NCBI GenBank assembly: GCA_900708905.1
Contig: CAADRB010000088.1
Location: 314,873-378,872 of the forward strand
Source of the DNA: Hymenolepis diminuta
Lineage: Eukaryota; Platyhelminthes; Cestoda; Cyclophyllidea; Hymenolepididae
Direction of reading: 5' to 3'
DNA: 64,000 bases
Shown: positions 12,601 to 24,600 of the stretch, in pieces
Position numbering within the stretch: position 1 is the stretch's first letter
Layout of the letters: each line of letters opens with the position of its first letter
Notes under the pieces: model-generated
What the model was told of the DNA's origin: nothing
Databases searched by the model: none
Seen by the model: only the letters and a program-made list of their open reading frames with translations
Position numbers and translations under genes: made by a program

Positions 12601-15600
12601 AATTGAGTTTAGCAAATAGTTTTATGCCATTCAAGAAAAGGCACTCGTTGACTCATATGTTGGCATTGGTCTATTTGTCAAATGCTAACTTTTATTGGTT
12701 GTTCATGAGAAGAATTAATTATGCAAGATAATTGAATTCCACTCCCAAAGTCATTGATTCCCCGCTGTAATAAATTTTATTTTCTATATGTTTATCTCTT
12801 CTTACGGTGGTGCAATCTACCCTCATTCTCCACGCAGCTCTTGGTCTTCTGATTTAGGATAGGTTATTGTGTCCTATTGGTCCCTAGGACGGTCATCAGT
12901 TTTGTAAGGGTATACCTCTAAGCCTAACTGACTTCTAAGGTAGTTCTATTGATGAAATTTACCGCTACTTTAGACTCTATAAAATTGATATCATAAAATG
13001 GGTATGTTTTACAATAATCTGACCTTCGTTACTTTGAATCCCCTATTTTTAGAATCAGTTCCAGTTGTCTCTCATCAAAGTGTAAGTTAATTGCCTATAC
13101 ACATATTTTTTGTTCATGTCTTTTCAAACTAAAGTTTTCTCATTAGATTAAAGGGAAGGCTCTCCGATCATCTCAAGCTCTAGTCGATTCAATTAGAACA
13201 GGAAATGAAATCACATTTGGACTGGGTGTCGCAAATCCAATTGAACGAAAGCCAAATGAAGGTTTGTACTTTTCCATTTATTCAAAAAGCTAGTTACACA
13301 TGTCGTACTGACGGAGGTATTGCCTTTAAGTCCAGGACTTTGAAGAAAGGCCTGTCCTTCGAACTCTGGTTAACTTTTCTCATTCGATTGTGTTTTCCCA
13401 TTTTTTGTGTGTTAGTTCAGATTAGCCATTCAACTTCCTGAAGCAAAAGCTGGACATACTTTCCAACACCAGTTGTACCTTATCTTAATTTGTCACAATT
13501 TAAGGATGAAGCCCGGAAAGGTAGCTTCTTAAGTACTCTTCTTTGGTTTAGGAATTGAGTTAATTGAGTTTTCCTGTCTGTGTACCTTTGCCGCCATCTT
13601 ACTGAAAAGAAATTTGCATTTTAAAGTTCAACGCAAACTTAACTCAAGCGTGTATCGGTGACGTTCTTGTCCGCAAAGATAATCACTGCCACACTTCTAA
13701 TGAACGTTAAGCCTAACCGTACGAGTTAATACATATCAATTTCAGATTTAGGGTGCAAATTTCTCAATCATTCTGTCTAAGCGGAATGGAAAAGCTACCT
13801 TTCAAATTGAATTAAAAGTTACCAGAGTTACCAGATTTCTATTTCTCCATAATGAAAGGGAAGAGACGCAGTTAGGTAAAAGTTTAATTAGGAATGGCAA
13901 CGATAATAGATAGTGGAGACAGAGTGGCATAGCGTAAGGTAGCGTTTAAAGTGACGAATAACCCGAAGGGGGTTTATTTAGTTGTAGATTGTAGATGGGT
14001 CAGGTCGACTATGTGATGGACAAGTCAAATTAAAATGGCTCAGTTATTTGATCACATTGGGTGTCCTGCGCTGTGTCAATTAAGGTTAACCTGAGGTCAC
14101 AGGGAGTCTCAAACGTCGAAAATGAAATAACAAAGCCAGTCATAAATAAATATTTGTATTGAAAATGTTCGTAAAGAAATGATATAAAATTGAAATAAAT
14201 GGTGAATTAAATGAATGGAGGAAATTTAATGAAGTTGAAATTAAACAGTACGTTGAAATATATACTCCAAACTTAAAAGTAACACTTTTTTACCCAAATC
14301 TGGCAGCGGATTTCCTAAACAAATCCTATGAATAATTTCCTCTATCTGAAGTTTGTAATCCTAAGGTGAACATTTTCGCATTGGTCATGAAAACCGACTG
14401 CTATCATTCTGACCTTCCCTTATATTAAAGCTTTACTGTTCAACATTTCTAATAATTCATTTTATGCGCCTTCTATCTCAATCATTAAGGAGGTGGGAAC
14501 TAACGGAATGAAAATGAGGAGTTTTTGTTGTGAAATATATCATTTCCTATATGATGCATTGATTACGGAGTTGAGCAAAGTCATGGCCGATTAAGTAATA
14601 TCGTCTTTATTGCGAATTTAGAGGTTCAAGAACCTGCTGGAAAGTCTACTGAATTGGAGAAACGATCTCCTTCTCAAGAACTATCTACATCCAAAATTGG
14701 AGATTTGACATCTCCTGCCCATCGTCGTAGATCCACGATATCAACTTCTGGAACGGTGCAACCTCAAGGTTAGTTCTTTTTGCATTAAATGCTGATCATA
14801 CTTCTAAACATTATAAGTAATACAATAGAAGGAAGAAATGAATTTATAGATTAATTAATTTAAATAATATTTCTTTTAGAATCCGACATACATACCGTTG
14901 ATGCATCAACATCAAATTTACCAGCTACTGATAAAACAATGACGGGAATAGAAGGTTAGTTTGTCTTATTTATTCATTGTATGTATTTAAGTTAATAAAA
15001 AAGAGCATATCTTTGAGGCCTCATATTGTTGGATAAAGAGATATCGTTTTCTGCTGTTTTTTTTTCTATCATTTAGTGCGGAAATAACATTTGTAATCAA
15101 AAGACATTTCTTTTACATGGGTAAGCGTGTGATTAATTGATCTGACCTCATCTATTAATGATGGAAATTATACAGGAAATATGTTGTCTTCCAAGGTCGA
15201 GATTTTAGAGTTGTTCTTTTTTTCTCTTTTTTGATAACTCAGAAATGGAATGTACCACTGTAAAGGAAGTCTTTCTTTCGCATTTATTGAGAACATTTGA
15301 GCGTTTAGTAGTAATTGATTAATAATAATATCATAGACACAAGCTAGCTTTTAATATTACGTTTATTGGATGGCCGTGAAGCGAAATTCGAGGTCTCTAG
15401 TCCAGTGAAATGATGTTTTCGTTAGATCTCGACTTGTGCTTGATGCCTCCACGTCCGTAAAATCCTAGCTTTGTCTAACATTGAATGACGATTTTTCGTT
15501 TACTGACAATTTCGTAATCACACACTGCACAAATCAATTCTTGTTCATCTGATAATAAAAGTAGGCGTCTAAATATTTCATAAGCGTGCAAAATTGTGGT

Positions 15601-18600
15601 AACAATTCTCATCTCTTACTGTTAATTTCTTTGCTATCTATAATTCTGTTTATGGCAAAGATTATACGTCCAGAAGCATATCAGCGCACGTTTTTCCCTT
15701 TCATAGCATAAGAATTTTATCTTACATTCATATCCGAGTTTGTTTTAAAAGCTGATAAGGTGGTGACAAACATGACTATAATTCTCAGAGCCCTTAGTCT
15801 CCGGATAAGCTGACAAGGTGGTCTTCTAATAACCTCTTCTTAGTATTTGGCACCTTCAATGTTAGTCTAGGCATCAGTCCGGCGATGAGTTGACTTTCAA
15901 TTTTCAATTATATGAAGAGGTGTCCATTACAGGAAGCATGGTCTAAAGGATTTATTGTAGAGCACCATATAGGCAGAGTCTTATAGAATGAAAGGAAATA
16001 GGGATCTATAAGAGTAAGAAAGATTTAAAATGTGAAGCAAGAAATAACAAAGGGTACGACGATGAAGGAGAGCGGCCTTATTTGTCATGATTACTACTTC
16101 TGTTCCCAATATTATGGGATTGTGGCTGAGCACATCTCATTGATCCGTTGGTCTGTCTTTTTCTCACTGTTGGCGAGGTTGCTAGCCTACTCTACTTCCA
16201 ATTAAAAGCAGCAGTAATGACTTATATTATGTCAATGCTTTGCCTTGTTTACAAAGCACCAGCTTTCACCTTACGAATTCTGCTGAGTTTATTTTTGTCG
16301 TAGCCATATGGCCATAGAGACCCGGCTTTAATAGGTGCGTATATAACTATATAAGGAAATTATTAGCCTGTGGGCTTATGCTATTTGAAAATGGACTTGT
16401 TTTGGGATTTAATAACTTAATGAACACAACGGGAATACTTTTATTCATTTTGGATAATTAATAACATTTGTTAAAAGTCTCCACAAGGATATGAAGAGTT
16501 CAGCCTTTTTCACTTCAGCAAACTTGATTCAATCCATTGCCTCTGAATCCCTCGAGGAATCATCTATTCACTTCACAAAGGCACCCAGGCGTAAAATGAC
16601 TTTGCGTGGACGTCGTGGTAATCAGCACAACATCGGAGGTATGTTTCATTTAGTTAAAAATAACGCTTCTTTCCTCTAGACTCCGTGATTCAGATCGATT
16701 TTGTTGAAGCTCTCGCAAAATCCCAACAGCAGCAACAACCAACGTCTTCAAGTAATATAAATATATTTTCTCTAATAATGTAGATTTATTGTTTGAATAT
16801 TTTATTTTGTTTCCTTTTAGCTGGGGTTAATATTTTATCAAAGGAATCGGAAAAGAATGCCTTAAATGATGCTCGTTCACTACGTCCTTCAACATATGGT
16901 AATTTTGTAGCGTTTACTGATTTTATTAAGTAGCATCTGACAAAACAGTAAAATAATTTAGATTTGAGTAAATTAAATTAGATCTAACAATTGTGTATGG
17001 TTATTTTAAAGGTTCTAAAAGCAAAAGAAGGAGAAGTAACTTGCTTTCGTTTGCATTCCATTGTTCTTTTACTGTAATATACTTGTTCTAAATCGAACTC
17101 CTTCGTTGTTGTTTTTGTAGAAGGCAGGCGATCAAACAGAAAACGTCGAAATGCGGTTAATTCAACAAGATCTGCCAATGTCCAGAGTTCTGATACTGGT
17201 ATGCATGAAGGTAAAGACTCTGTTTTTTTATAAAGTCTGTTCATATTACTGGTACAAATTACACTGATCGAACATTACTTTAAAGGCTTGATTCTCTGAG
17301 TAGGATTTTTAGTATTTAATATTAGAATCTTGTTCATTACTCTGAGCATGTATGAGCAGCATCTAATTATTTAAAAAGGATGTTGTTAATTGCTTGTGCT
17401 TTAATAAGCAAAAAGGGAAGGACATTTACCTAATTTGCGGATACAAATGAATAAGCGATTTCAGCACCATAAGTTTAGGTTTACGATGGGATGAATGATA
17501 ATAGGAGCGCCTTAAATGTGTGACGTTGACTTAAGTAAAATGAAAGGAAATAATAAGGGCTTGAGGCAGTTGGTTAGTTACAAAATGTTATTTTTATTAA
17601 ACCTATTGTATCCTTAGGTGCTTTGAAGAAGCAAAAATCCTGGTTCTCGTCGTTATAGCAAAAAATTGTGTATGTATTTGAATCTTTTTATAGAAAATAG
17701 GAGACCTAGTAAGAAACTTCGGAGAAGAGAAATTGCAACTGATGAAAATAACGCTAGTAATGTTGCTGCACAAAAGGAGAGTAAGAACCTTGTTAGTTTT
17801 TGCAAGTTTTGTTTATTAATTCCTGTAATTTTGATCGTTATTTGCAATTTTAGATGCGTCAAATCTTCAAGGTACTATTTCTGAAAATGTAACTCAAGAA
17901 GATATCCTGATGGAAGTTAAAAAATCTTCTAGTGAGGGTAAATTTCCCAAAATATTTCTTTTTGCTGTCCCTGTAAACTATCAGTAAAAACTTAAAACCA
18001 TTAATTCTTAGCTTACAATTTTGGGAGTGAAATAAGAGGAAAATTTGAGTGTTTCAATCCCATTGTTGATATTTTCTCTAACACTCGGGTTTCGTATAGT
18101 AGATATTTGTAATTGAGGCTTTAATTTGAAGTATTTGAGGGTATTTATTTCAGCTGGTGCTTCGTTTTGAAGGCTGCCTATTAAAAGTTGAACTTGACGT
18201 TAATTTTTATGATTAAATGTTTACACTCATTTGCATATTCCATTCATGCAATTCAAAGCCAGTTCTAATTAGTTTAATATCAAAAGGAAGCTTTTGGAAC
18301 CGTAAAATTTTATAAATTGGGTAATCCGTCATATTAATGGCAACATAGAGGTTATTTGCAATAGCCAGATATCCGTAGCTTTTTTGTCTGAGCTTTTAAG
18401 ACCTTCATGAATTTTATTATTTCCATTTTAATAGGTTGTTCAAAAACGGGGTTGAAAAATGCTGTTCACTGTCTAGTTCTTAATAGAAAGCGTATTTCGG
18501 CATTTTTGTCTTTGGTTGTTTGTATTGATCGACTATGGACTACCTCAGCATAGTCGATCCTAGTTGACAAAGTATTAGGGACTGTAATCTATATCACAAT

Positions 18601-21600
18601 TTGAATGAATAAAATATCGGAGACAGAGCATTTGCATTTGCCAGAATCCATGGCATTAGAAAAATGTTGATCTATTTTCTGCCAACAATGGCATTTCATG
18701 TTCTTTTTGGTCTCACTCTTAGGGTTTTTTATTTTGTAGAAGGCAGGAGGTCATCAATTGCTAAAGAGCTAGCAGATTCACCTGAGGTCACTTTTCCAGC
18801 CATTAATCAGTCTGGTAAGGACCTCGTCCATGGTATGTGCCTTTGTCCATTCTTGCTTTACATTGATTTTAATATCATAAATTGTCATCTCTAACGTTAT
18901 AGACGCCTCAAAACATCAAAATTGTGCACCTGAGACTCCGAATGTTGAAGCTGACTTGACGGACGCAGATAAATCTACAACTGAGCGTACGGTTAAGAAA
19001 AGTCAAATATTTTGAATTTTCTTTAATAATCCGGTTTGAAATATTTTTTTTTAATGATTATTTAACAGGGTCTAGAAAATCGATGTGGAGAAGTAAATTG
19101 TTCTCGTTTGCTTTTCATCATTTTTTCTCGTTTTGAACTTATTTTATGTTTTACTACTTTGTATTTTAGAAAGCAGGAAATCAAATTGTAAGAGTCAATG
19201 TGTTGAAGGAGATTCAACAAGTATTGTTCCAGCAACTGATATTGATGCACAAAGTGAAGGTGAGTATCATTACCTCGTTCTCTCCGCGCACTTAAGCATC
19301 ATTTTATTTGTCAGTTTCAACTTCAGATGTTTCAAATCTCAAGGGTTCTGCTGATGAAACCGTAAATAACGAAGGAGACTTATTAAGAGCAGAAAAATCT
19401 GCTAAAGAGCGTAAGTTTACAAAAGTTAATTTTAGAATGTTGAACGGAACTACATTCTGTCTTATGTCCATGAATTCCAGTTGAGTCCATGGGAAATCGG
19501 ACATTATTTGTGATTTTTTGTATTACTTTTGAAACGTCTTACGCAAGTTTAGGTGAATGAGGAAACCTTCCTTTTAACACATTTGATCATAAGATTATGG
19601 AAGATGGTTAAATCCTCCATCAACACAGATACCCATGGGTACGCTTTTATTCACTCATATATTCGATTGAGGAGCGTTCATTACTCAGGTAGTGCTGATT
19701 TTAAACTTTGGTTTAGTGAATTGCTAACAAATTGGGCTGCATTGATGCGTAGAAGGAAAATAGTTTGGACTAAGTGGGAACAAGGAAATGGGATCTATTG
19801 ATGAATACAATTTTCTATGCACTTAGATCACTAAAATATTATCGAATGGATTATCGAGTAAACTTAAGTTTTATCATTGGAAACTCATACGATGGATTAC
19901 ATTGAAAACGCAACGTGTTACAATCTTGTGTCGAATGGCCAGCTCACCTTAGCTGAGCTCATAAGCCAGAAGGGAGAAGAATAACTATGTACTGGGATGG
20001 CAAATACCTTGCTAATACTTGTTAATAGTTAGGGTCTGACAAGGGAACCGATAGCAAGAAGTGTGTTTTTAGAGTACTTGTTGCCTCTAATTAAGATTGT
20101 ACAGTCATCTCATTAGTTTTAATAGAATTCCGTGTTTACTTATACTTAATGTGTACTTTTTACATTGTATTTCAGATTCTATGCGTAATATTTCGAATTC
20201 CTCTGTGGCTGCTCGCACTGTTACCCAAGTTAATGATTCATCATCAACTTGCATTATTCAAATAGAGGACCAAGTTAGTAAAGATAGTGTCTCAAGTAGG
20301 TTAACATAATATCATTGATCCATTTGTTCACTTCAAATCTAAAGGCACTCATTTTTATTTACAGTTCCTTTTTCTGTCATGGAATCGGTAGTTTCGTTCG
20401 AAGAGACCTCGATCCAAAACCTTAAGGTACCCAAACGAAAGGTTACGCTTCGTGGTCGCCGTGCAGCACAAAGTGTTGGAGGTAGGACTTGAAAGATTTT
20501 TAATCGTGACGAACATTCTCCTTTAGATTCCGTTATCCAAGTTGACTTCACAGGAGTATCCGCTCAAGCAAATCAACCTCCGCGTTCAGATGCTATTTCC
20601 GTTCATCCAGTTACTGCTAATGAAGAGGTAACATTTTCTACAAATGTTGCTGATAAAACTGCGCCGGTGAAAGAAGGTAAGTTGTGTATTTCTTTTTGGA
20701 GATCTTTTGCATTACTGTCTATCAGTTGTATTTTAAGACGATTAATGCTTCCTTTTAACATCCTCACTGCATCAAACATAAGTTGGACTTGTTTCTTTTG
20801 AAGTAGAGACTAATTATTTTGGAATAAGCTTAATTTTCATCTAGGCTAATTCTAGACCAAATATATCGTAGTGGGACTATGTAATAGACTACATAGTCTA
20901 TATCAAATATATATGCACATAATGTGCATTATATATTTCACATTATTGTCGAGTGTTGAATGAATTAAGAGTCGACATGAAATTCAATTAGGAATGGTTG
21001 ATATACTGTGATTAAGTCGATGAGCGAGAATGGAGGATCCATTAGCACTTGAGACTAATTGAAGGAAGAGAAGACTGGAAAGAGCATTAATGTGAGGATG
21101 AAGATGAAATAAACTCCAATCCACTATCATGACGGGCGAACGTTCTTATTTTTCCGAATCTTATTGAAGATGTATATGTTATATTTTAGATTCTACGGAA
21201 GAAATTTTGAATCTCGCAGTGGTTCCTGCCGTTAACCAGATTATTGACCCATCAACAGCTTGTGTTACTAAAATAGAGGACCAAGGGAGAGAAAATAGCT
21301 CTACAGGTATATAATGACGAAAATGACATATGTAGTTTTTTATTCATAATTGCTAAGTTGTATTTGCAGTTCCCCTTTCTTTGATGCAAATGGCGACTTC
21401 ACTTGAGGAGACCGCAATTCAGAGCCCAAAAGCACCCAAACGAAAAGTTATACTTCGTGGTCGCCGTGCAAGACAGACTGTTGGAGGTAGGATTTGAATT
21501 GGTTAACTTAGTAAACAATTTCCTGTAGATGTTATGATCCAAACTGACTTCACTGCTCAAGCAAATCAACAAAATGAATCAAATATTTCTGCTCATCCGG

Positions 21601-24600
21601 TTTCTGAAAGTGAACAACCATCAATATCTACAAACGATGCTGAAAAAATTGTTCCAGTGCAGGAAGGTAGGTTGTGCTTTTCTTGTAGGATGCTCGCCGT
21701 ATTGTTATATTTTCCTTGCATAACACTCTTGAAGATATATTTGTATGCATCGCTTTGCTATAATTACATAGCGGTAAGTGGATAGACAGTCCTTGTTGTG
21801 ATGAAGACAAGACGAATTGGTAGTTAAATGGACATGTGAAGTCTGGAAGGACAACTGTTGGTATAAAATAGATTTCCTTATGAACTGCCTGTGACACTTT
21901 GAATAATGGACCAAGTGCTAATCTAGTGCTCAAAGATCGGTATAAGTCTCTCATACTGATATATATCTATTTCTGAATATCACAATGAATGTTAATACGT
22001 GTCCGACTAGTTTACCAAATGACGGAGAGGGTGTAATATTGAATTATTCAATGGAGAATCCACGCAAGTAAATCTGCACTAACAAAAATAGTGCATAGTA
22101 GCGTATGGAGAGTGCATGACCAATTGAACCAAGTATATTGTTGATTGCGCCCACTATACTACCTCCTGCTAGAAATGTTTACTATGGATGACTTGGTTAC
22201 TTTATGATATGATGCTTAGGTTTAGAGAATATGTTGATTACAGCAATGTATGATTGAAAGGTGGATGTATGCACAACGTATTCCGGAAATAAATGATCGA
22301 AACTAATGAGTTGATATGCAAGGCCATTTTTTGACAAACTGATGGGAGATATTTATCCGTGGGCATTTTTTATACACTTCATACTATTGCCTGTATCTCG
22401 GGATACAATTGTAATTCTTATTTCTCTCCACAGAAAATTCTTATGATCAAGAAATCGAACAGGTATCAATGGCAGCCAATAAATCTCAAACTAAGAGTTA
22501 GCCTTTTTATAAAATTTTAACGTTTCTTGTTTGATTTTCCATCCTAATAACTTTAATCTCTGTAATCGGATCTCCAGCCGAAACAAATTTAAGTCATTCT
22601 CATATTGATGTATCTTCTCCCACAATTCAAAAAAAAGAACCTTCAAAGCGAAAAACAGGAGATTTCGGTGAGCAGTTAATTTCTGAGACTAAAAATGTTT
22701 CATGGTGTCGTAGTTGGTTCTATTCATTTTGACTTGTTTGCTGTTTTAAGACCTTAAATACCTTGATAATTTTTTATAATGGATTTGCTCTTTACGAACA
22801 TGAGAAATGTCCTCTGTTTCCCTTCCTGAATATCGAGAGAAGAAATTCGCCTTAATTGGAAGCATCGGTCTATTTTTTTCAAAATCCAAATTTTACCAAA
22901 GTTTAAATTTAAAAGCCTGTCTGTCAAGAATTGTGGATGCTAAAATAAATGTATATTGATGGCATTTTCCTTAGTATATAAGCATTTAATTTGATCTTAA
23001 AGATATTGTAAATTACTGGTTTCGAAAATGAAATTAATGTTTTTTATTCTTTTCCTTTTTCTTAAGCTATTGGAATCTCGTCAAATTCACTTGAAGTTGA
23101 AAAGCTTCCTATAGCAGATAGCGTATCAAAAATTACGGATTTTTTGTCAAGCAAATAATTAGTTATTTTAAATACTTCCGTCTAATAATTGTTTGTACTA
23201 TAGTGAAATCTCCAACTAAATCGACTTCGAATAATTCAATAATTCTTGCCGAGAAATCAGCTGTTTTTACTGATCTAAGCTCCGCACGAAGAACAGGAAA
23301 GTCTGGTAAGTACATTGCTTCTGCTTATGCTTAACCAAGTCCAATGTAGGAATATGTATCTCATATTGAGTAAAAGTACTGCATTTTAGGATATCTTTGT
23401 TGATGGAAACTCTTGTAACTCATATCGATTTGTGTAGATTTAGAACTCTGACGTGGTTAGTTTTGGCACTGGCAAGCCTAAAAATACCAGTTGGATAGTG
23501 GATAAATTAACTTTCAGTATAGATTGGAGAATAGGTGAATCTTACCTTATAGTATGTCGTTAAATGTTTGTGGTTCCATGATTAGATCTATAGCCTAGAA
23601 GTATTTTTTCCTCATTGTTTTCTTTTCCTCTCCTTAGCGTCGAGTGCATCTGTTCGGACTAGTATTGATGTCATTTCATCAACAAAGACGGAGGTTACTC
23701 GTGAGTTATTACATGGCTGTAAATATTTGTGTAGTTTAGTAACTAACCTCAACTCGGTTTTTTTTTCAGATGTCGAGTCGACCAAATTCGCGATGGATCA
23801 TGACATTACAACGGAGGTTGTTTCAATGGATGAAACTATAGTAGATAAATCAGGTGTGTCATTTTAAGGTCCATTAATTGACCAAGTGGTCGATTAAATT
23901 CATTCGAGCTTAATTGTCAAGATGAGATGTGGTTTTTAAGTACGGTTCGATGTTTCCGTCGTGGAAATGGATTAGTTAATCATTCAATTATCCATATCGT
24001 CAGATGGGGATTTTAGAAGCACTTGTGGGTTAGTTAAAGGTTGTTTGGTAAGAAAGTGCGTCATATCCTAGTTTTTTTAAGGAAATGCATTTTCCTAATG
24101 CCAATAGTCCACTTATTATACGTTCTATAATTTAATTTTGGGATATTTTGATATGATTTTAAAGAAATGGGCTGATAATATGTCTTTAATAGTGGATGAC
24201 GGCAGCAAAGCTTTGAAGTTCAGTTAGTACCGGAGGTAATCCTAAATGTTCTGGTGGTTATTTTACAGTTTCACTGATGCAGTCGACAATGAGTCCTGAT
24301 CTGAAAAGAGAATCGGTTCCATCTGTAAGTGTTTCGTTACGATTTATTATTATATTTTCAGTGCGTTCTATAAACATTTCCTAAATGCGTATGATTTCTT
24401 TTATTGTATAGAATACTTTTAAAAAGGGGACGAAGGTGTGTGAACTTCGACCGACTGATGCCGCTTCGAGTTCAGTGGTGGAAATCGATTTTGCTGCGAA
24501 TTTGAAAGCGGCTGAAGACACTGAAGCGATTCCGTTAGAAAAATCTGAATGCATAAACTTGAGTTCATCTGGGCGATTTGAACAAGTTCCAGATACTGGG

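Larger units (their letters stand above)
9743..13261 (+). repeat. Array of A-type exon modules (exons 5-12)
   Basis: Five repeats of about 38-40 residues, pattern R.RRALVDS......TFELSVAS..G.KP, each usually made of a 29-nt phase 1-0 linker exon plus a 115-121-nt phase 0-1 exon. Exons: 5 9743-9860; 6 9923-10081 (linker fused); 7 10745-10773 and 8 10850-10964; 9 12053-12081 and 10 12149-12269; 11 13053-13081 and 12 13147-13261. The first halves are basic, the second halves start T/K-F-E/D/G-L. Residues about 76-313 of the protein. A sixth copy lies far downstream in exon 45. Function unknown; the basic half could touch DNA or the nucleosome acidic patch, which is inference. Confidence 0.8.
17012..19410 (+). 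repeat. C-type exon cassettes (exons 18-26)
   Basis: Three related sets. Set 1: microexon 18 (17012-17035), 19 (17121-17210), 20 (17694-17780), 21 (17854-17937). Set 2: 22 (18740-18814), 23 (18903-18986). Set 3: microexon 24 (19069-19092), 25 (19170-19259), 26 (19327-19410). The two 24-nt microexons and the sequence after their donors match; exons 19 and 25 are both 90 nt; exons 21, 23 and 26 are all 84 nt and begin DAS or DVS (DASNLQG, DASKHQN, DVSNLKG). Exon 19 has a basic run GRRSNRKRR. Exon 19 has a second in-frame-phase donor at 17198, so it could be spliced two ways. Confidence 0.7.
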
